Assembly (NCBI GenBank): GCA_024958655.1
Contig: JANWUR010000004.1
Coordinates: forward strand, 124,001-188,000
Reading direction: 5' to 3'
DNA: 64,000 nucleotides
Source: Cyanobium sp. FGCU6
GTDB lineage: Bacteria; Cyanobacteriota; Cyanobacteriia; PCC-6307; Cyanobiaceae
Below the pieces are notes generated by a model, which did not search any database, had not been told where the DNA came from, and saw nothing but the letters and a program-made list of their open reading frames with translations. The position numbers and the translations under genes were made by a program. Of this stretch, positions 1-8,526 are shown piece after piece (the first letter of the stretch is position 1; every line of letters begins with the position of its first letter).

Positions 1-2035
1 TCACCCACAGCCGCAGTACGTCGGCGCCGTAGGCCGGCTCCTGCTTCTCGTTCTTGCCTCCCTCCACCAGCACCGCAGGGTCCACCACATTGCCCAGCGA
101 CTTGCTCATCTTGCGGCCCTTCTCATCGAGGGTGAAGCCGTGGGTGAGCACCCGGCGGTACGGGGCGTGGCCGTTGACCGCCACCGAGGTGAGCAGGCTG
201 CTCTGGAACCAGCCGCGGTGCTGATCCGATCCCTCCAGGTAGAGGTCGGCGGGATAGGCCAGCCCCTCGTCGCTGGCGGGATGGTCGCCTCCGAGGCCGC
301 CGAGCACGCCGGCCCACGACGATCCCGAGTCGAACCACACGTCCATCGTGTCGGTGCCCTTGCGCCACTGATCGGCCTCGGCGGCCCAGGCGGGGGGCAG
401 CAGGCCGGCCTCGTCGCGCTCCCACCACACGTCGGAGCCGTGCTCAGCGATCAGCCCCTCGATGTGGCGCAGGGTGTCGGCGTTGAGCAGCACCTCGCCG
501 CTCTCGCGGTGATAGAAGACCGGGATCGGCACCCCCCAGGTGCGCTGGCGGGAGATGCACCAGTCACCCCGGTCGCGCACCATCGCCTCGATCCGGTTGC
601 GGCCGCTCTCCGGCAGCCAGTCCACGGCGGCGATCGCCTCGAGCGCCTGGCTGCGGAAGCCTTCCACCGAGGCGAACCACTGCTCGGTGGCGCGGAAGAT
701 CGTGGGCTTCTTGGTGCGCCAGTCGTAGGGGTAGCGATGGGCGTAGCACTCTTCGGCCAGCAGGGCACCGGCCTCTGCCAGGGCCGCGATGATCGCCGGG
801 TTGGCGTCCTTGAGCACGTTGAGGCCGGCGAAGGGGCCGGCCTCCTCGGTGAGGGTGCCGGCCTCATCCACGGGGCAGAGCACGGCCAGTCCGTATTTGG
901 CTCCGGTGGTGAAGTCGTCGACGCCGTGGCCCGGGGCGGTGTGCACCAGGCCGGTGCCGGACTCGGTGGTGATGTAGTCACCGCCGATCACCACCGGCGC
1001 GCTGCGCTCCAGCAGCGGATGGCCATACACGATGCCCTCCAGGTCGGCGCCCTTCACGCTCAGCAGCGGCTGCAGCGGGGCCCCCAGCCGCTCGCCGAGT
1101 CCCTCCACCAGCTCCCGGGCCACCACCAGGTGCCGCACCCGACCCTCCAGCTCCTGGCGGCAGATCGCGTAGTCGAGCCGGCCGTTCACCGACACCGCCA
1201 GGTTCGCCGGCAGGGTCCAGGGGGTGGTGGTCCAGATCGCCACCGCCAGCCCCTCCGCCTCCGGAGCGTCGGCCAGGGCCGTCAGGCCCGCCTGGCGCAG
1301 GCGGGCGGTCAGGCCCACGGGCAGCGTGCGCACCGGGAAGGCCACGTAGACGCTGGGGGAGGTGTGCCCGTCGGGGTACTCCAGCTCCGCCTCCGCCAGG
1401 GCGGTGCGGGAGCTGGGGCTCCAGTGCACCGGCTTGAGGCCCCGGTAGATGTGGCCCGCCAGCACCATCCGCCCGAACACCTGGATCTGGGCAGCCTCGT
1501 AGGCGCGGTCGAGCGTGAGGTAGGGCTGCTCCCAGTCGGCCCAGATCCCCCAGCGGCGGAAGCCCTGCTTCTGCTGCTCCACCTGCTCGAGGGCGTAGGC
1601 GCGGGCCCGCCGCCGCAGATCGATCGGCGTCAGCGAGCGGCGCTCCTCACCGCTCAGCCCCTGCAGAACCTTGAGCTCGATCGGCAGGCCATGGCAGTCC
1701 CAACCGGGCCGGAAGCGTGCCCGGCGCCCGTTGAGCAGGGCGTGCTTATTGATGATGTCCTTGAGGATCTTGTTCAGCGCATGGCCCACGTGCAGGGCCC
1801 CGTTGGCGTAGGGCGGCCCGTCATGCAGGGTGAAGCGTTCGCCGGGATTGCCGCCGCTCAGACGCTCGTAGAGGCCGATCTCCGCCCAGTACGCCTGCAG
1901 CTCGGGCTCCCGCACCCGCGCGTTGGCCCGCATGGCGAACGGCGTCTTCAGCAGGTTGAGCGTGTCCTTGTAGGGGGACGCTGAAGAGGACACGGTGGAG
2001 GATGCCGACGGGGTGGAGGCCGGGCTGGCGGTCAC
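1..2035 (-). CDS. ileS: Isoleucyl-tRNA synthetase, N-terminal two thirds (runs off window)
   Basis: Class I aminoacyl-tRNA synthetase that charges tRNA-Ile in the cytoplasm. The visible 678 residues hold the Rossmann catalytic core: the HIGH-type motif HVGH at residues 82-85, the WDCHGLPIE stretch after it, a long editing (CP1) domain, and the KMSKS loop at about residues 642-646. The C-terminal anticodon-binding domain lies beyond position 1. No ATG is in frame before the conserved YKDTLNLL segment, so the GTG at 2035 is chosen; it gives a low-complexity Ser/Thr/Ala leader of about 20 residues, and a later GTG is possible. It follows ycf66 on the same strand after a 23-base gap. The long open frame antisense to it (140-1984) is a GC-bias shadow. 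Confidence 0.96.
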   Translation of the reverse strand, partial: MTASPASTPSASSTVSSSASPYKDTLNLLKTPFAMRANARVREPELQAYWAEIGLYERLSGGNPGERFTLHDGPPYANGALHVGHALNKILKDIINKHALLNGRRARFRPGWDCHGLPIELKVLQGLSGEERRSLTPIDLRRRARAYALEQVEQQKQGFRRWGIWADWEQPYLTLDRAYEAAQIQVFGRMVLAGHIYRGLKPVHWSPSSRTALAEAELEYPDGHTSPSVYVAFPVRTLPVGLTARLRQAGLTALADAPEAEGLAVAIWTTTPWTLPANLAVSVNGRLDYAICRQELEGRVRHLVVARELVEGLGERLGAPLQPLLSVKGADLEGIVYGHPLLERSAPVVIGGDYITTESGTGLVHTAPGHGVDDFTTGAKYGLAVLCPVDEAGTLTEEAGPFAGLNVLKDANPAIIAALAEAGALLAEECYAHRYPYDWRTKKPTIFRATEQWFASVEGFRSQALEAIAAVDWLPESGRNRIEAMVRDRGDWCISRQRTWGVPIPVFYHRESGEVLLNADTLRHIEGLIAEHGSDVWWERDEAGLLPPAWAAEADQWRKGTDTMDVWFDSGSSWAGVLGGLGGDHPASDEGLAYPADLYLEGSDQHRGWFQSSLLTSVAVNGHAPYRRVLTHGFTLDEKGRKMSKSLGNVVDPAVLVEGGKNEKQEPAYGADVLRLWV

Positions 2036-2058
2036 ATCGCCTGGGCAGCAACGTTGGA

Positions 2059-2688
2059 TTATCCCGCTCCGTCGCCTTCCGGCTCCGGCTCGAGCGCTCC
2101 GGCCTCGAGCAGCAGGGCATCGATCGCTTCAAAGCCGGCCACTTCGCGCATCGCAGGGTCGCCGGCCGTGCCGGTCTCGTCGCGCTCATGCGCCGTCGAG
2201 GTGGAATCCTCGCTCGCCAGAGTTGCAGGCCCGGCGGTCGCCGCTGGCGCGCCCGGGGCCTCCGGCCGGATCCAGCGCTTGCCGCCTCCGCGGGGCTGTC
2301 GGCCGGCGCCGAACCGGCCGGAGAGAGCCTGGGCCTGGCAGACGACCAGCTCCAGCAGTCGTCCGAAGGCCGCCAGCAGCTGATTCAGCCGCTCGCGCCA
2401 GCGGGATGCCGAGCCAATCTGCAGCCGCTCCTCCTCGCCGAGCTGGCGCCAACGCGCCTGCCCGACCTCGCTGCCGAGCCGGCCGATCAGCAGCCCGCCG
2501 CAGAGCACGCCCAGCATCGGAGCCCCGCTGAGCCGATCGGCGCTGGTGACCAGCACCAGGCCGAGAAGCAGCACCAGGGCTCCCCACCCCGAATCCCGCG
2601 GCCGGCTCAGTTCGGGGACAAGCAGGGGAAGCAGCAGGATCGCCAGCCCCAGAAGCAGGGCCAGCAATCCTCCCAGGGTGGCGACCAT
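2059..2688 (-). CDS. ycf66: Ycf66 family membrane protein
   Basis: 209-residue protein of the Ycf66 family, known from cyanobacteria and some plastids, function unknown. The first 80 residues hold three hydrophobic segments, with a VPELSRPRD stretch after the first that is typical of the family. The rest is a soluble Ala/Gly/Glu-rich tail. The ATG at 2688 is chosen because the hydrophobic family domain begins at once after it; the frame is open further upstream, but that part would cross the tRNA-Leu gene and is not family-like. It probably shares a transcript with ileS. The soluble tail is poorly conserved and gives no hint of function. Confidence 0.8.
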   Translation of the reverse strand: MVATLGGLLALLLGLAILLLPLLVPELSRPRDSGWGALVLLLGLVLVTSADRLSGAPMLGVLCGGLLIGRLGSEVGQARWRQLGEEERLQIGSASRWRERLNQLLAAFGRLLELVVCQAQALSGRFGAGRQPRGGGKRWIRPEAPGAPAATAGPATLASEDSTSTAHERDETGTAGDPAMREVAGFEAIDALLLEAGALEPEPEGDGAG

Positions 2689-2761
2689 GGCCGTTTGGCG
2701 GTGGCTCCCATTCTGGGCTTCGTGAGCGTGGGGTTCGATCGGCTGCCTAAAGTTCGCCCGC

Positions 2762-2843
2762 GCCCACCTGGCGGAATCGGTAGACGCGCTGGGTTTAGGT
2801 TCCAGTGACTCAGGTCGTGGGGGTTCAAGTCCCCCGGTGGGCA
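2762..2843 (+). tRNA. tRNA-Leu (anticodon UAG)
   Basis: An 82-base class II tRNA. Acceptor arms GCCCACC and GGTGGGC pair perfectly and are followed by discriminator A. The D-arm contains TGGCGGAATCGGTAGAC. The anticodon stem CTGGG/TCCAG closes a loop TTTAGGT with anticodon TAG. A long variable arm and a T-arm GGGGGTTCAAGTCCCCC follow. CCA is not encoded. Confidence 0.96.
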
Positions 2844-2943
2844 TTCCCGATCCGCGCTTTTCACCCGCGCCTCCCGGCAACCAGCGATGCGCTTTGCGGT
2901 TTCGTAATCTGTCCCCGGACCGCAGGCAGCCTCTCACCAGCTG

Positions 2944-3984
2944 ATGACCCCAGCGCTGCCCCAAGCCGGCCGACCCGTCACCGCCGTCAGCGGCTCCCTG
3001 TCCGTGCAGCGCACCACCGCCGTGCAGAGCGTGCCCCGGGCCTATCTCGACCCGCCGCCGGCCTGGAATCCCACCGTGGGGCTCTTCCTGGCCGGCTATC
3101 TACTGGCGGCCCTCACCATCTGGGGCTGGTTCGCGGGCGGCTGGCCCCTGCCGGCCCTGCTGGCCCTCGGCTTCCTCTCCCTCCACCTTGAGGGCACGGT
3201 GATCCACGACGCCTGTCACAACGCCGCCCATCCCAACCGCTTCTGCAACGCGGTGATGGGCCATGGCGCCGCCCTGCTGCTGGGATTCAGCTTTCCGGTG
3301 TTCACGCGGGTGCACCTCCAGCACCACGCCCATGTGAACGATCCAAAGCATGATCCCGATCACATCGTCAGCACCTTCGGCCCGCTCTGGCTGATAGCGC
3401 CGCGCTTTTTCTATCACGAGGTCTTCTTTTTCCGCCGTCGGCTCTGGCGCCGCTGGGAACTGCTCGAGTGGGGCATCGCCCGCGGCATTTTTCTGGCGAT
3501 CGTGCTGGCGGCCATCCGCTTCGATTTCCTTCCCTTCCTCTTCAACTGCTGGTTTGCTCCTGCTCTGATGGTGGGGGTCACCCTGGGTCTCTTCTTCGAC
3601 TACCTCCCGCACCGCCCCTTCCAGTCGCGCAACCGCTGGCACAATGCCCGCGTCTACCCGGGTCGCATGATGAACTGGTTAATCATGGGCCAGAACTATC
3701 ACCTGGTTCATCATCTCTGGCCCTCGATCCCCTGGTTCCAGTACCAGCCCGCCTATCTGGCCACACGCCATATCCTTGATGCCAAGGGATCACCCCAGCG
3801 CCTGGGCATGTTCGAAACCCGCAAGGATTTTCTCAACTTTCTGTACGACATCTTCCTTGGCGTTCGTAGCCACAAGCGGCGGCGCAGCCGACTTCGTCCG
3901 CTTGCCGCACTGATGCCCACCCGCTACACCCGTCGCCGGGTGCTTGAACTCCTGCATCGCACCGCCGTGTCACCGGTGCGTTGA
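2944..3984 (+). CDS. crtR: Beta-carotene hydroxylase CrtR
   Basis: Membrane di-iron hydroxylase that adds 3-hydroxyl groups to beta-carotene rings, giving zeaxanthin. 346 residues, slightly long for the family. Histidine boxes are HDACH at 88-92, HLQHH at 124-128 and HLVHH at 253-257, and the family stretches FPVFTRVHLQHHAH and FFDYLPHRPFQSRNRW are intact. Several hydrophobic segments flank the boxes. The first 20-25 residues are not conserved, so a later start such as the GTG near SVQRTTAV is possible. The C-terminus has an extra basic tail rich in Arg. It lies just after tRNA-Leu and faces gatC convergently. Confidence 0.93.
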   Translation: MTPALPQAGRPVTAVSGSLSVQRTTAVQSVPRAYLDPPPAWNPTVGLFLAGYLLAALTIWGWFAGGWPLPALLALGFLSLHLEGTVIHDACHNAAHPNRFCNAVMGHGAALLLGFSFPVFTRVHLQHHAHVNDPKHDPDHIVSTFGPLWLIAPRFFYHEVFFFRRRLWRRWELLEWGIARGIFLAIVLAAIRFDFLPFLFNCWFAPALMVGVTLGLFFDYLPHRPFQSRNRWHNARVYPGRMMNWLIMGQNYHLVHHLWPSIPWFQYQPAYLATRHILDAKGSPQRLGMFETRKDFLNFLYDIFLGVRSHKRRRSRLRPLAALMPTRYTRRRVLELLHRTAVSPVR

Positions 3985-3994
3985 TTCGGGCTGA

Positions 3995-4288
3995 TCAGTC
4001 CCCCAGGATCCGCGGGACCCGGAAGAAATCACCCTCCCGCTGGGGTGCCAGATCGAGCAGGTCCTCCCGCACCGGGGTGGGCGTCACCTCGTCCTCGCGG
4101 GTGACGTTCACCACCTCCACGGCACGGGTGGTGGGCGGCACGCCCTCGGTCTCCACCGCCTCGAGATGGGCCACGTAGTCGAGGATGCGCTCGAGCTGGC
4201 CGGTGTAGGTGGCGATGCGCTCCTCGGGCAGATCGAGGCGGGCCAGCTGAGCCACCTTGCGCACGTCGTCGGCGGAGATTCTGCTCAT
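3995..4288 (-). CDS. gatC: Asp-tRNA(Asn)/Glu-tRNA(Gln) amidotransferase subunit C
   Basis: 97-residue small subunit of the GatCAB amidotransferase, which converts mischarged Glu-tRNA(Gln) to Gln-tRNA(Gln). The N-terminal helix segment [15 protein letters not shown] and the C-terminal [17 protein letters not shown] are characteristic. The ATG at 4288 (MSRISADDV) is chosen; the frame is open further upstream but the extra residues are not family-like. gatA and gatB are not in this window. It lies 55 bases downstream of the creatininase-family gene on the same strand. Confidence 0.93.
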   Translation of the reverse strand: MSRISADDVRKVAQLARLDLPEERIATYTGQLERILDYVAHLEAVETEGVPPTTRAVEVVNVTREDEVTPTPVREDLLDLAPQREGDFFRVPRILGD

Positions 4289-4343
4289 CCACGGGCTGTA
4301 CGAAGCATCAACCCTAGACGCCCGCGACCGTGGCCCCGTGGCG

Positions 4344-5126
4344 TCAGTCCTCGGCGAGGAAGGCCTCCAGCTCGGCGGCCAGGGCCGCGGCGGCCACATC
4401 CAGGAAGCGGGCGCCATGGTCGGGCCGGGCCAGATAAGGATCCGAGCCCATGCGCCCATCAGGGTGGCGGCGGCGGAAGTCGTCCGGGCCGTGGATCGGT
4501 CCCGCGGGCGCCGGCTCCGGCAGGGGACGCTGATGGGCCTGCAGCGAGGGTTCCAGGTGCAGGGTGAGGGCGATCTCGCTGGGGGTGGCGTGATGGCCCT
4601 CCTTCTCGCCGTAGAGCTCGCGGGCCTCGCGCATCACGGGGCCGGCGGTGAACCAGTTCGCCAGACGGCAGCGCAGCCGCCCCGCCACCGGCAGGCCGCG
4701 GCTGGCGGCCGTGGCGTAGGCCTCGGCGAAGGCGGCACGGGTGGTGGCGATGTTGCCCCCATGGCCGTTGATCACGAAGATCCGCTCGAAACCGTGGCGC
4801 GCCAGTGAAAGCACCACATCGTGGAGCACCGCCAGCAGGGTGGAGGGCTGCAGGCTCACCGTGCCGGGGAAGCCGAGGTGATGCTCGGCCATACCGAAGC
4901 TCTGGGCGGGGGTCACCAGCACGCCGGTGCGGCGGCCCACCTCCAAGGCCACCGCCTCGGCGGTGAGGGCATCGGTGCCGATGGCGCCGGTGGGGCCGTG
5001 CTGTTCGGTGGAGCCGAGGGGCACGATCACGCCCCGGCAGCGATCGAGGTAGGCCTCCACTTCCGGCCAGGTCCGCAGCTGCAGACGGATCGCTGCTGTC
5101 TCGGCAACAGGGCCTGGGGACGTCAT
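4344..5126 (-). CDS. Creatininase-family amidohydrolase
   Basis: 260-residue protein of the creatininase/FAPy-deformylase-like metallohydrolase family. It shows the family metal-site pattern: [17 protein letters not shown] near residue 35 (Glu, His and Asp ligands), INGHGGN, and a C-terminal [11 protein letters not shown]. The substrate cannot be told from sequence; relatives act on creatinine or on cyclic amides in flavin and deazaflavin synthesis. The ATG at 5126 is chosen because upstream sequence encodes a different small gene in another frame. It starts 4 bases after the stop of the 45-residue membrane protein gene, so the two are probably translated from one message. Confidence 0.88.
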   Translation of the reverse strand: MTSPGPVAETAAIRLQLRTWPEVEAYLDRCRGVIVPLGSTEQHGPTGAIGTDALTAEAVALEVGRRTGVLVTPAQSFGMAEHHLGFPGTVSLQPSTLLAVLHDVVLSLARHGFERIFVINGHGGNIATTRAAFAEAYATAASRGLPVAGRLRCRLANWFTAGPVMREARELYGEKEGHHATPSEIALTLHLEPSLQAHQRPLPEPAPAGPIHGPDDFRRRHPDGRMGSDPYLARPDHGARFLDVAAAALAAELEAFLAED

Positions 5127-5130
5127 CGGA

Positions 5131-5268
5131 TCAGTGGGCGGTGCCGTTGCCGTCGTAGTCGTCGCTGTCGTAGTAGCCACCGCGGGTGCCGAAGAACAGG
5201 GTGGCCAGGCAGAACAGGCCGCTGCCGGCCAGAAGCACGGTGCCGAGGTCGAAGCCGGGGCTGTCCAT
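5131..5268 (-). CDS. Small membrane protein, 45 residues
   Basis: 45-residue protein with one hydrophobic segment (about residues 9-27, [18 protein letters not shown]) followed by an acidic, Tyr-rich tail ending [15 protein letters not shown]. It has no recognisable enzymatic motif. The spacing (4 bases before the creatininase-family gene) and the sharp protein-like composition argue that it is a real gene, and I recall similar tails in picocyanobacterial small proteins, though this was not checked. Function unknown; a single-span thylakoid or plasma membrane accessory protein is possible. Confidence 0.6.
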   Translation of the reverse strand: MDSPGFDLGTVLLAGSGLFCLATLFFGTRGGYYDSDDYDGNGTAH

Positions 5269-5386
5269 CGGGACGGACCGACCCTGGAGGCCGGTTGGAA
5301 CTGGCGGCAGTCTGGCCGGGATCCGGGCCCGCCGCTGTCTTCCGTTGCCTTGGGCAGCATGGCCATCGCCGATGCCCGGCACCGCC

Positions 5387-6046
5387 ATGGCCTCCAACGG
5401 TGTTGTCCTTCCCCCCGAGCACTTCGCCCGCCCCGCCGAACTCGTCGCTCCTGGCCTGATCGGCTGCCAGCTGGTGCGCCGGCTGGCCGACGGCAGCCTG
5501 CGGCGCGGCGTGATCGTGGAGACCGAGGCCTACTGCCAGAGCGAGCCCGGCTGCCACGGCCACCGCCGTCGCACCCCCGGGAACGAAACCCTGTTCGGCG
5601 AGCCAGGGCGGTTCTATGTCTACGTGAGCTATGGCATTCACCACTGCGTGAATGTGGTCACGGATCGGGCCGAGTGGGCCAGCGGCGTGCTGCTGCGGGC
5701 TGCGGCGCTGCCGGGAGCACCGGAGCGGATCGCCGCAGGTCCGGCCCTGCTGGCGCGGGCCTTCGCCATCGGCGGCGACCATGACGATCGGCCCGCCGAA
5801 CCCGCCCACGGCCTCTGGCTGGAGGCGCCGCCGCCGCCGGTGGCGGCCCTGCTGGCCCGGGAGGGGCCGGCGGCGATCTTCCGCACCACCCGCATCGGCC
5901 TCTCCCGCGGCCAGGACCTCCCCTGGCGCTGGTATCTGCGGGGCAGCCGCAGCGTCAGCCGATCGGCCCCGGGCGATCGCCGCCCCCGCGTCGACCGGCT
6001 TGCCCCCTGGCTGGCGGACGGCGCCCCGGCCTCTACGGTTGGCTGA
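5387..6046 (+). CDS. mpg: DNA-3-methyladenine glycosylase (AAG/Mpg family)
   Basis: 219-residue base-excision repair enzyme that removes alkylated purines from DNA. The AAG-fold signatures are present: an N-terminal [11 protein letters not shown]-like segment, VETEAY with the catalytic Glu at about residue 45, [18 protein letters not shown], and GPALLARAF. The ATG at 5387 (MASNGVV) is chosen; an ATG at 5372 in the same frame is an alternative. It is divergent from the 45-residue gene and lies 19 bases before pyrB on the same strand. Confidence 0.9.
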   Translation: MASNGVVLPPEHFARPAELVAPGLIGCQLVRRLADGSLRRGVIVETEAYCQSEPGCHGHRRRTPGNETLFGEPGRFYVYVSYGIHHCVNVVTDRAEWASGVLLRAAALPGAPERIAAGPALLARAFAIGGDHDDRPAEPAHGLWLEAPPPPVAALLAREGPAAIFRTTRIGLSRGQDLPWRWYLRGSRSVSRSAPGDRRPRVDRLAPWLADGAPASTVG

Positions 6047-6065
6047 TGAGTAGGAACGTGCAGCG

Positions 6066-7103
6066 TTGAGCGGCTGGAGCCATCGCCATGTGCTCGACCT
6101 GGCCTCGTTCTCCGTGGACGACTTCGCCACCGTGCTGGCTCTGGCCCAGCGCTTCCGGGCCCTGCCGGTATCGGGGGCGCGGAAGCTGCCGGCCCTGCAG
6201 GGCCGTCTGATGACCAGCCTGTTCTTCGAGCCCAGCACCCGCACCCGCAGCAGCTTCGAGCTGGCTGCCCGGCGCCTTTCAGCTGATGTGCAGAGCTTCT
6301 CTCCCTCCTCCAGCTCCCTGAGCAAAGGCGAGAGCCTGCTGGACACGGCCCGTACCTACGTGGCCATGGGCGCCGACATCCTGGTGGTGCGGCATCGCTG
6401 TGCGGCCGTTCCCCGGGCGCTGGCCCGTGACCTGGAGGCGGCCGGTGAGCGGGTGGCGGTGCTCAACGCCGGCGACGGGCTGCATAGCCACCCCAGCCAG
6501 GGACTGTTGGATCTGTTCACCCTCGCCCGCCATTTCGATCCGGCGGCACCGGGCCCCGCGGCCCTGGCCGGCCGCCGGATCGTGATCGTCGGCGACGTGC
6601 TGCACTCCCGCGTCGCCCGTTCCAATCTCTGGGCCCTGACCGCCTGCGGTGCCGATGTCGTGCTCTGCGGGCCGCCCACCCTGGTCCCCGACCTGTTCGC
6701 CGACTTCACCGCCGCGCCACCGCCCGGCCAAAGCCTCGATCCGGTGGCGCGGCGGGGCCGGGTCACGGTCGAGCGCTCGCTCGACCGTGCGCTTCCCGGA
6801 GCCGATGCGGTGATGACCCTGCGACTCCAGAAGGAGCGGATGCGTCAGCATCTGCTCACCAGTCTCGACACCTACCACCGGCTCTATGGGCTGAGCCAGC
6901 GGCGCATGGCCCTCTGCGGTCGCCCGGTACCCCTGCTCCACCCGGGCCCGGTGAACCGGGGGGTGGAACTGGCCGGCGACCTGCTCGACGATCCGTCATT
7001 GAGCCTGGTCGACGAGCAGGTGCGCAACGGCATCCCGGTGCGGATGGCCCTGCTTTATCTGCTGGCCGCGGGCGAGGCGGCAGCGGCTTCTACAGGAGCT
7101 TGA
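6066..7103 (+). CDS. pyrB: Aspartate carbamoyltransferase catalytic subunit
   Basis: 345-residue enzyme that joins carbamoyl phosphate and aspartate in the first committed step of pyrimidine synthesis. Motifs are [13 protein letters not shown] near residue 55 (carbamoyl-phosphate binding), [22 protein letters not shown] and the C-terminal LHPGPVNRG. The start is the TTG at 6066, followed by [11 protein letters not shown], which matches the usual family N-terminus. Spacing to mpg suggests co-transcription. The last 14 bases overlap the convergent ycf20 gene. Confidence 0.95.
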   Translation: MSGWSHRHVLDLASFSVDDFATVLALAQRFRALPVSGARKLPALQGRLMTSLFFEPSTRTRSSFELAARRLSADVQSFSPSSSSLSKGESLLDTARTYVAMGADILVVRHRCAAVPRALARDLEAAGERVAVLNAGDGLHSHPSQGLLDLFTLARHFDPAAPGPAALAGRRIVIVGDVLHSRVARSNLWALTACGADVVLCGPPTLVPDLFADFTAAPPPGQSLDPVARRGRVTVERSLDRALPGADAVMTLRLQKERMRQHLLTSLDTYHRLYGLSQRRMALCGRPVPLLHPGPVNRGVELAGDLLDDPSLSLVDEQVRNGIPVRMALLYLLAAGEAAAASTGA

Positions 7104-7449
7104 ACCCGTCGAGCAGCAGTCCGTAGAGCAGGCCGATCCTCCCCATGTCGAGCAGTTCGAGGCCCAGGTGCTCGCCGGGCCGCTCAAGCAACAGGCGTCG
7201 GCAGCGTGACGCCAGTTCGATGGCCAGCACGCAGACCAGAGCGGAGATCGGATCGAGGTAGGCGAGCTGACCGGTGATCGAGCCGAGAAGCGTTCCAATC
7301 CCGAAGGACACCAGCAGCACGATCAGCAGCAACGACATCCGTCTCCAGGGGTTGCCCGCCCATGCCGTCAGACGGTCGATGACCTGCACGGCATTGCGCT
7401 GGAAGCGGGTCTGCTGGTAGCGGAGGCGCCGCGGTGATGACGTCGGCAT
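7090..7449 (-). CDS. ycf20: Ycf20 family protein (DUF565)
   Basis: 119-residue membrane protein of the Ycf20/DUF565 family, conserved in cyanobacteria and plastids. Family features are [29 protein letters not shown], a second hydrophobic stretch [17 protein letters not shown], and the C-terminal [18 protein letters not shown]. Three or four membrane segments are visible. Algal relatives have been linked to photoprotective quenching, but the mechanism is not known. It converges on pyrB with a 14-base overlap, and the preceding 300 bases contain no gene. Confidence 0.85.
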   Translation of the reverse strand: MPTSSPRRLRYQQTRFQRNAVQVIDRLTAWAGNPWRRMSLLLIVLLVSFGIGTLLGSITGQLAYLDPISALVCVLAIELASRCRRLLLERPGEHLGLELLDMGRIGLLYGLLLDGFKLL

Positions 7450-7754
7450 CCGATCGGCATCCAGAGTGGGGGGCAGGGCGGCCCTGTCTCCCGGACACTG
7501 GCCGGAAGACAGGGTCGCTGGCAGGGATCCCCATCACCCGGCCTGGACCTGCTGCCCTATGTCTACACCATCTCTGGCGTACAGGCAGCGATTTGCCCCC
7601 ACCGATAGGGGATGCCAATAAAAAAGCCCTCGGCCTCGGCCGGGGCAGGGTGATGGGGACAGGGTCAGAAAACCAGCGGATCTGTGGCGGGGCAAGGGGG
7701 CAAGGCCGCTGCAGCGAGCGTCCCTGGGGGGACTTGACGGATCTCTGTGCCGAC
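7450..7754. other. Gene-poor gap of about 305 bases
   Basis: No convincing coding sequence lies here. It holds a minus-strand hairpin terminator at 7620-7646 and presumably the ycf20 promoter. A plus-strand open frame runs through it but has no recognisable domain and is antisense to the small gene beyond. Confidence 0.6.
7620..7646 (-). terminator. Rho-independent terminator for the 64-residue gene
   Basis: Read on the minus strand, the 21-base segment 7646-7626 folds into an 8-bp GC stem (GCCCCGGC with GCCGaGGGC, one bulged A) with loop CGAG, followed by six T. It lies about 110 bases downstream of the stop at 7755. Confidence 0.7.
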
Positions 7755-7949
7755 TCAGCCGTCGCCATCCTTCTTACGGCCCTTGCCCTCGAGCAGTTCA
7801 AGCAGGGCTTCCATCTGGGCCATCACGCCACGAACCTCTCCAGCCTCGGGCAGCAGACCATCCTCCATCACCCCTTGGTGCATCTCCCGGAGTTCCTGGC
7901 GGATGTAGCGGAGGTGGCTGACAACCTGCTCGCGCTTCGACTGCGACAT
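7755..7949 (-). CDS. Small conserved cyanobacterial protein, 64 residues
   Basis: 64-residue charged, probably all-helical protein beginning MSQSKREQVVSHLRYIRQEL and ending in a Lys/Gly/Asp tail. It has no membrane segment or known domain. Heptad-like spacing of Leu/Val/Met in the first 55 residues suggests a helical hairpin or coiled coil. I believe close relatives are widespread in picocyanobacteria, from memory and not checked. It is monocistronic, with its own downstream terminator. Function unknown. Confidence 0.7.
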   Translation of the reverse strand: MSQSKREQVVSHLRYIRQELREMHQGVMEDGLLPEAGEVRGVMAQMEALLELLEGKGRKKDGDG

Positions 7950-7992
7950 CGCTTCGGCGTGGACGAATCTACCCTTTTACCCCATCGCCTGC

Positions 7993-8154
7993 TCACTTCT
8001 CGCCAAAGCGGGCCTTGGCCTGTTCATAGAAGGCCTCATCAACGGTGCCGAGGCCGGCCTCTCTGGCGAGGCTCTCGATGCGTCGCCGCACCGCCGGCCT
8101 GACGAAGAAGGGGATCTCCTTGAGCCGCGCTTCGGCCTCCGGGGTCCAGGTCAT
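7993..8154 (-). CDS. Stand-alone PCP-reductase-type small domain protein
   Basis: 53-residue protein that is essentially one copy of the domain found at the C-terminus of the light-independent protochlorophyllide reductase subunit ChlB (Pfam PCP_red). The pattern is WTPEAEARLKEIPFFVR, then RRRIESLAREAG, then TVDEAFYEQAK. The ATG at 8154 is chosen; the frame is open upstream, but that stretch crosses tRNA-Ala. It begins 35 bases after the tRNA on the same strand and may be co-transcribed with it. Whether it acts in chlorophyll synthesis is unknown; the domain alone carries no catalytic centre. Confidence 0.78.
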   Translation of the reverse strand: MTWTPEAEARLKEIPFFVRPAVRRRIESLAREAGLGTVDEAFYEQAKARFGEK

Positions 8155-8189
8155 CGGCGGGCCGGCAGAGGAACAGGGGCAGGAACCGA

Positions 8190-8262
8190 TGGAGAATAGG
8201 GGACTCGAACCCCTGACCTCTGCGGTGCGATCGCAGCGCTCTACCAGCTGAGCTAATTCCCC
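8190..8262 (-). tRNA. tRNA-Ala (anticodon CGC)
   Basis: 73-base tRNA. The acceptor stem GGGGAAT/ATTCTCC carries the G3-U70 wobble that identifies alanine tRNAs. The D-arm is GCTCAGCTGGTAGAGC. The anticodon stem CTGCG/CGCAG closes the loop ATCGCAC, so the anticodon is CGC, reading GCG codons. The T-arm is AGGGGTTCGAGTCCCCT. The discriminator is A and CCA is not encoded. Confidence 0.95.
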
Positions 8263-8307
8263 GTCGCAGGCAATTATTGCCTCTGCCCCCCCTGCCGAGT
8301 CCACCCC

Positions 8308-8526
8308 GTGGCCGAATCCGGCGTCCCGATCACCCCCGAACTGCTGGCCAGTTTCGACGAGGCCTCCATCGCCGAGCTGGCCCGGCGGCTGGAGGACGAC
8401 GACTACCTCACCCCGTTCGCCGGCCTGGCGGACTGGCACCTGCTGCGGGCCCTGGCGATCCATCGCCCCGACCTGGCCCGTCCCTATGTGCACCTGGTCG
8501 ACCAGGAACCCTTCGATGAGGACTGA
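8308..8526 (+). CDS. DUF2555 family protein
   Basis: 72-residue acidic cytoplasmic protein. The central LADWHLLRALAIHRPDLARPYVHLV and the acidic C-terminus fit the cyanobacterial DUF2555 family, whose function is unknown. The GTG at 8308 is the only plausible start. Its last 11 bases overlap the start of coaBC, so translational coupling is likely, and the pairing with coaBC is one I recall from other cyanobacteria. Confidence 0.8.
   Translation: MAESGVPITPELLASFDEASIAELARRLEDDDYLTPFAGLADWHLLRALAIHRPDLARPYVHLVDQEPFDED

Noticed and set aside
140-1984. 614-codon open frame on the plus strand
   Set aside because: It is antisense to ileS, has no domain, and its composition (Gly/His/Gln/Ala-rich) is the usual shadow of a GC-rich gene.
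7434-8102. 222-codon plus-strand frame through the 7.45-7.75 kb gap
   Set aside because: It has no recognisable motif, crosses a terminator hairpin, and is antisense to two small conserved genes.
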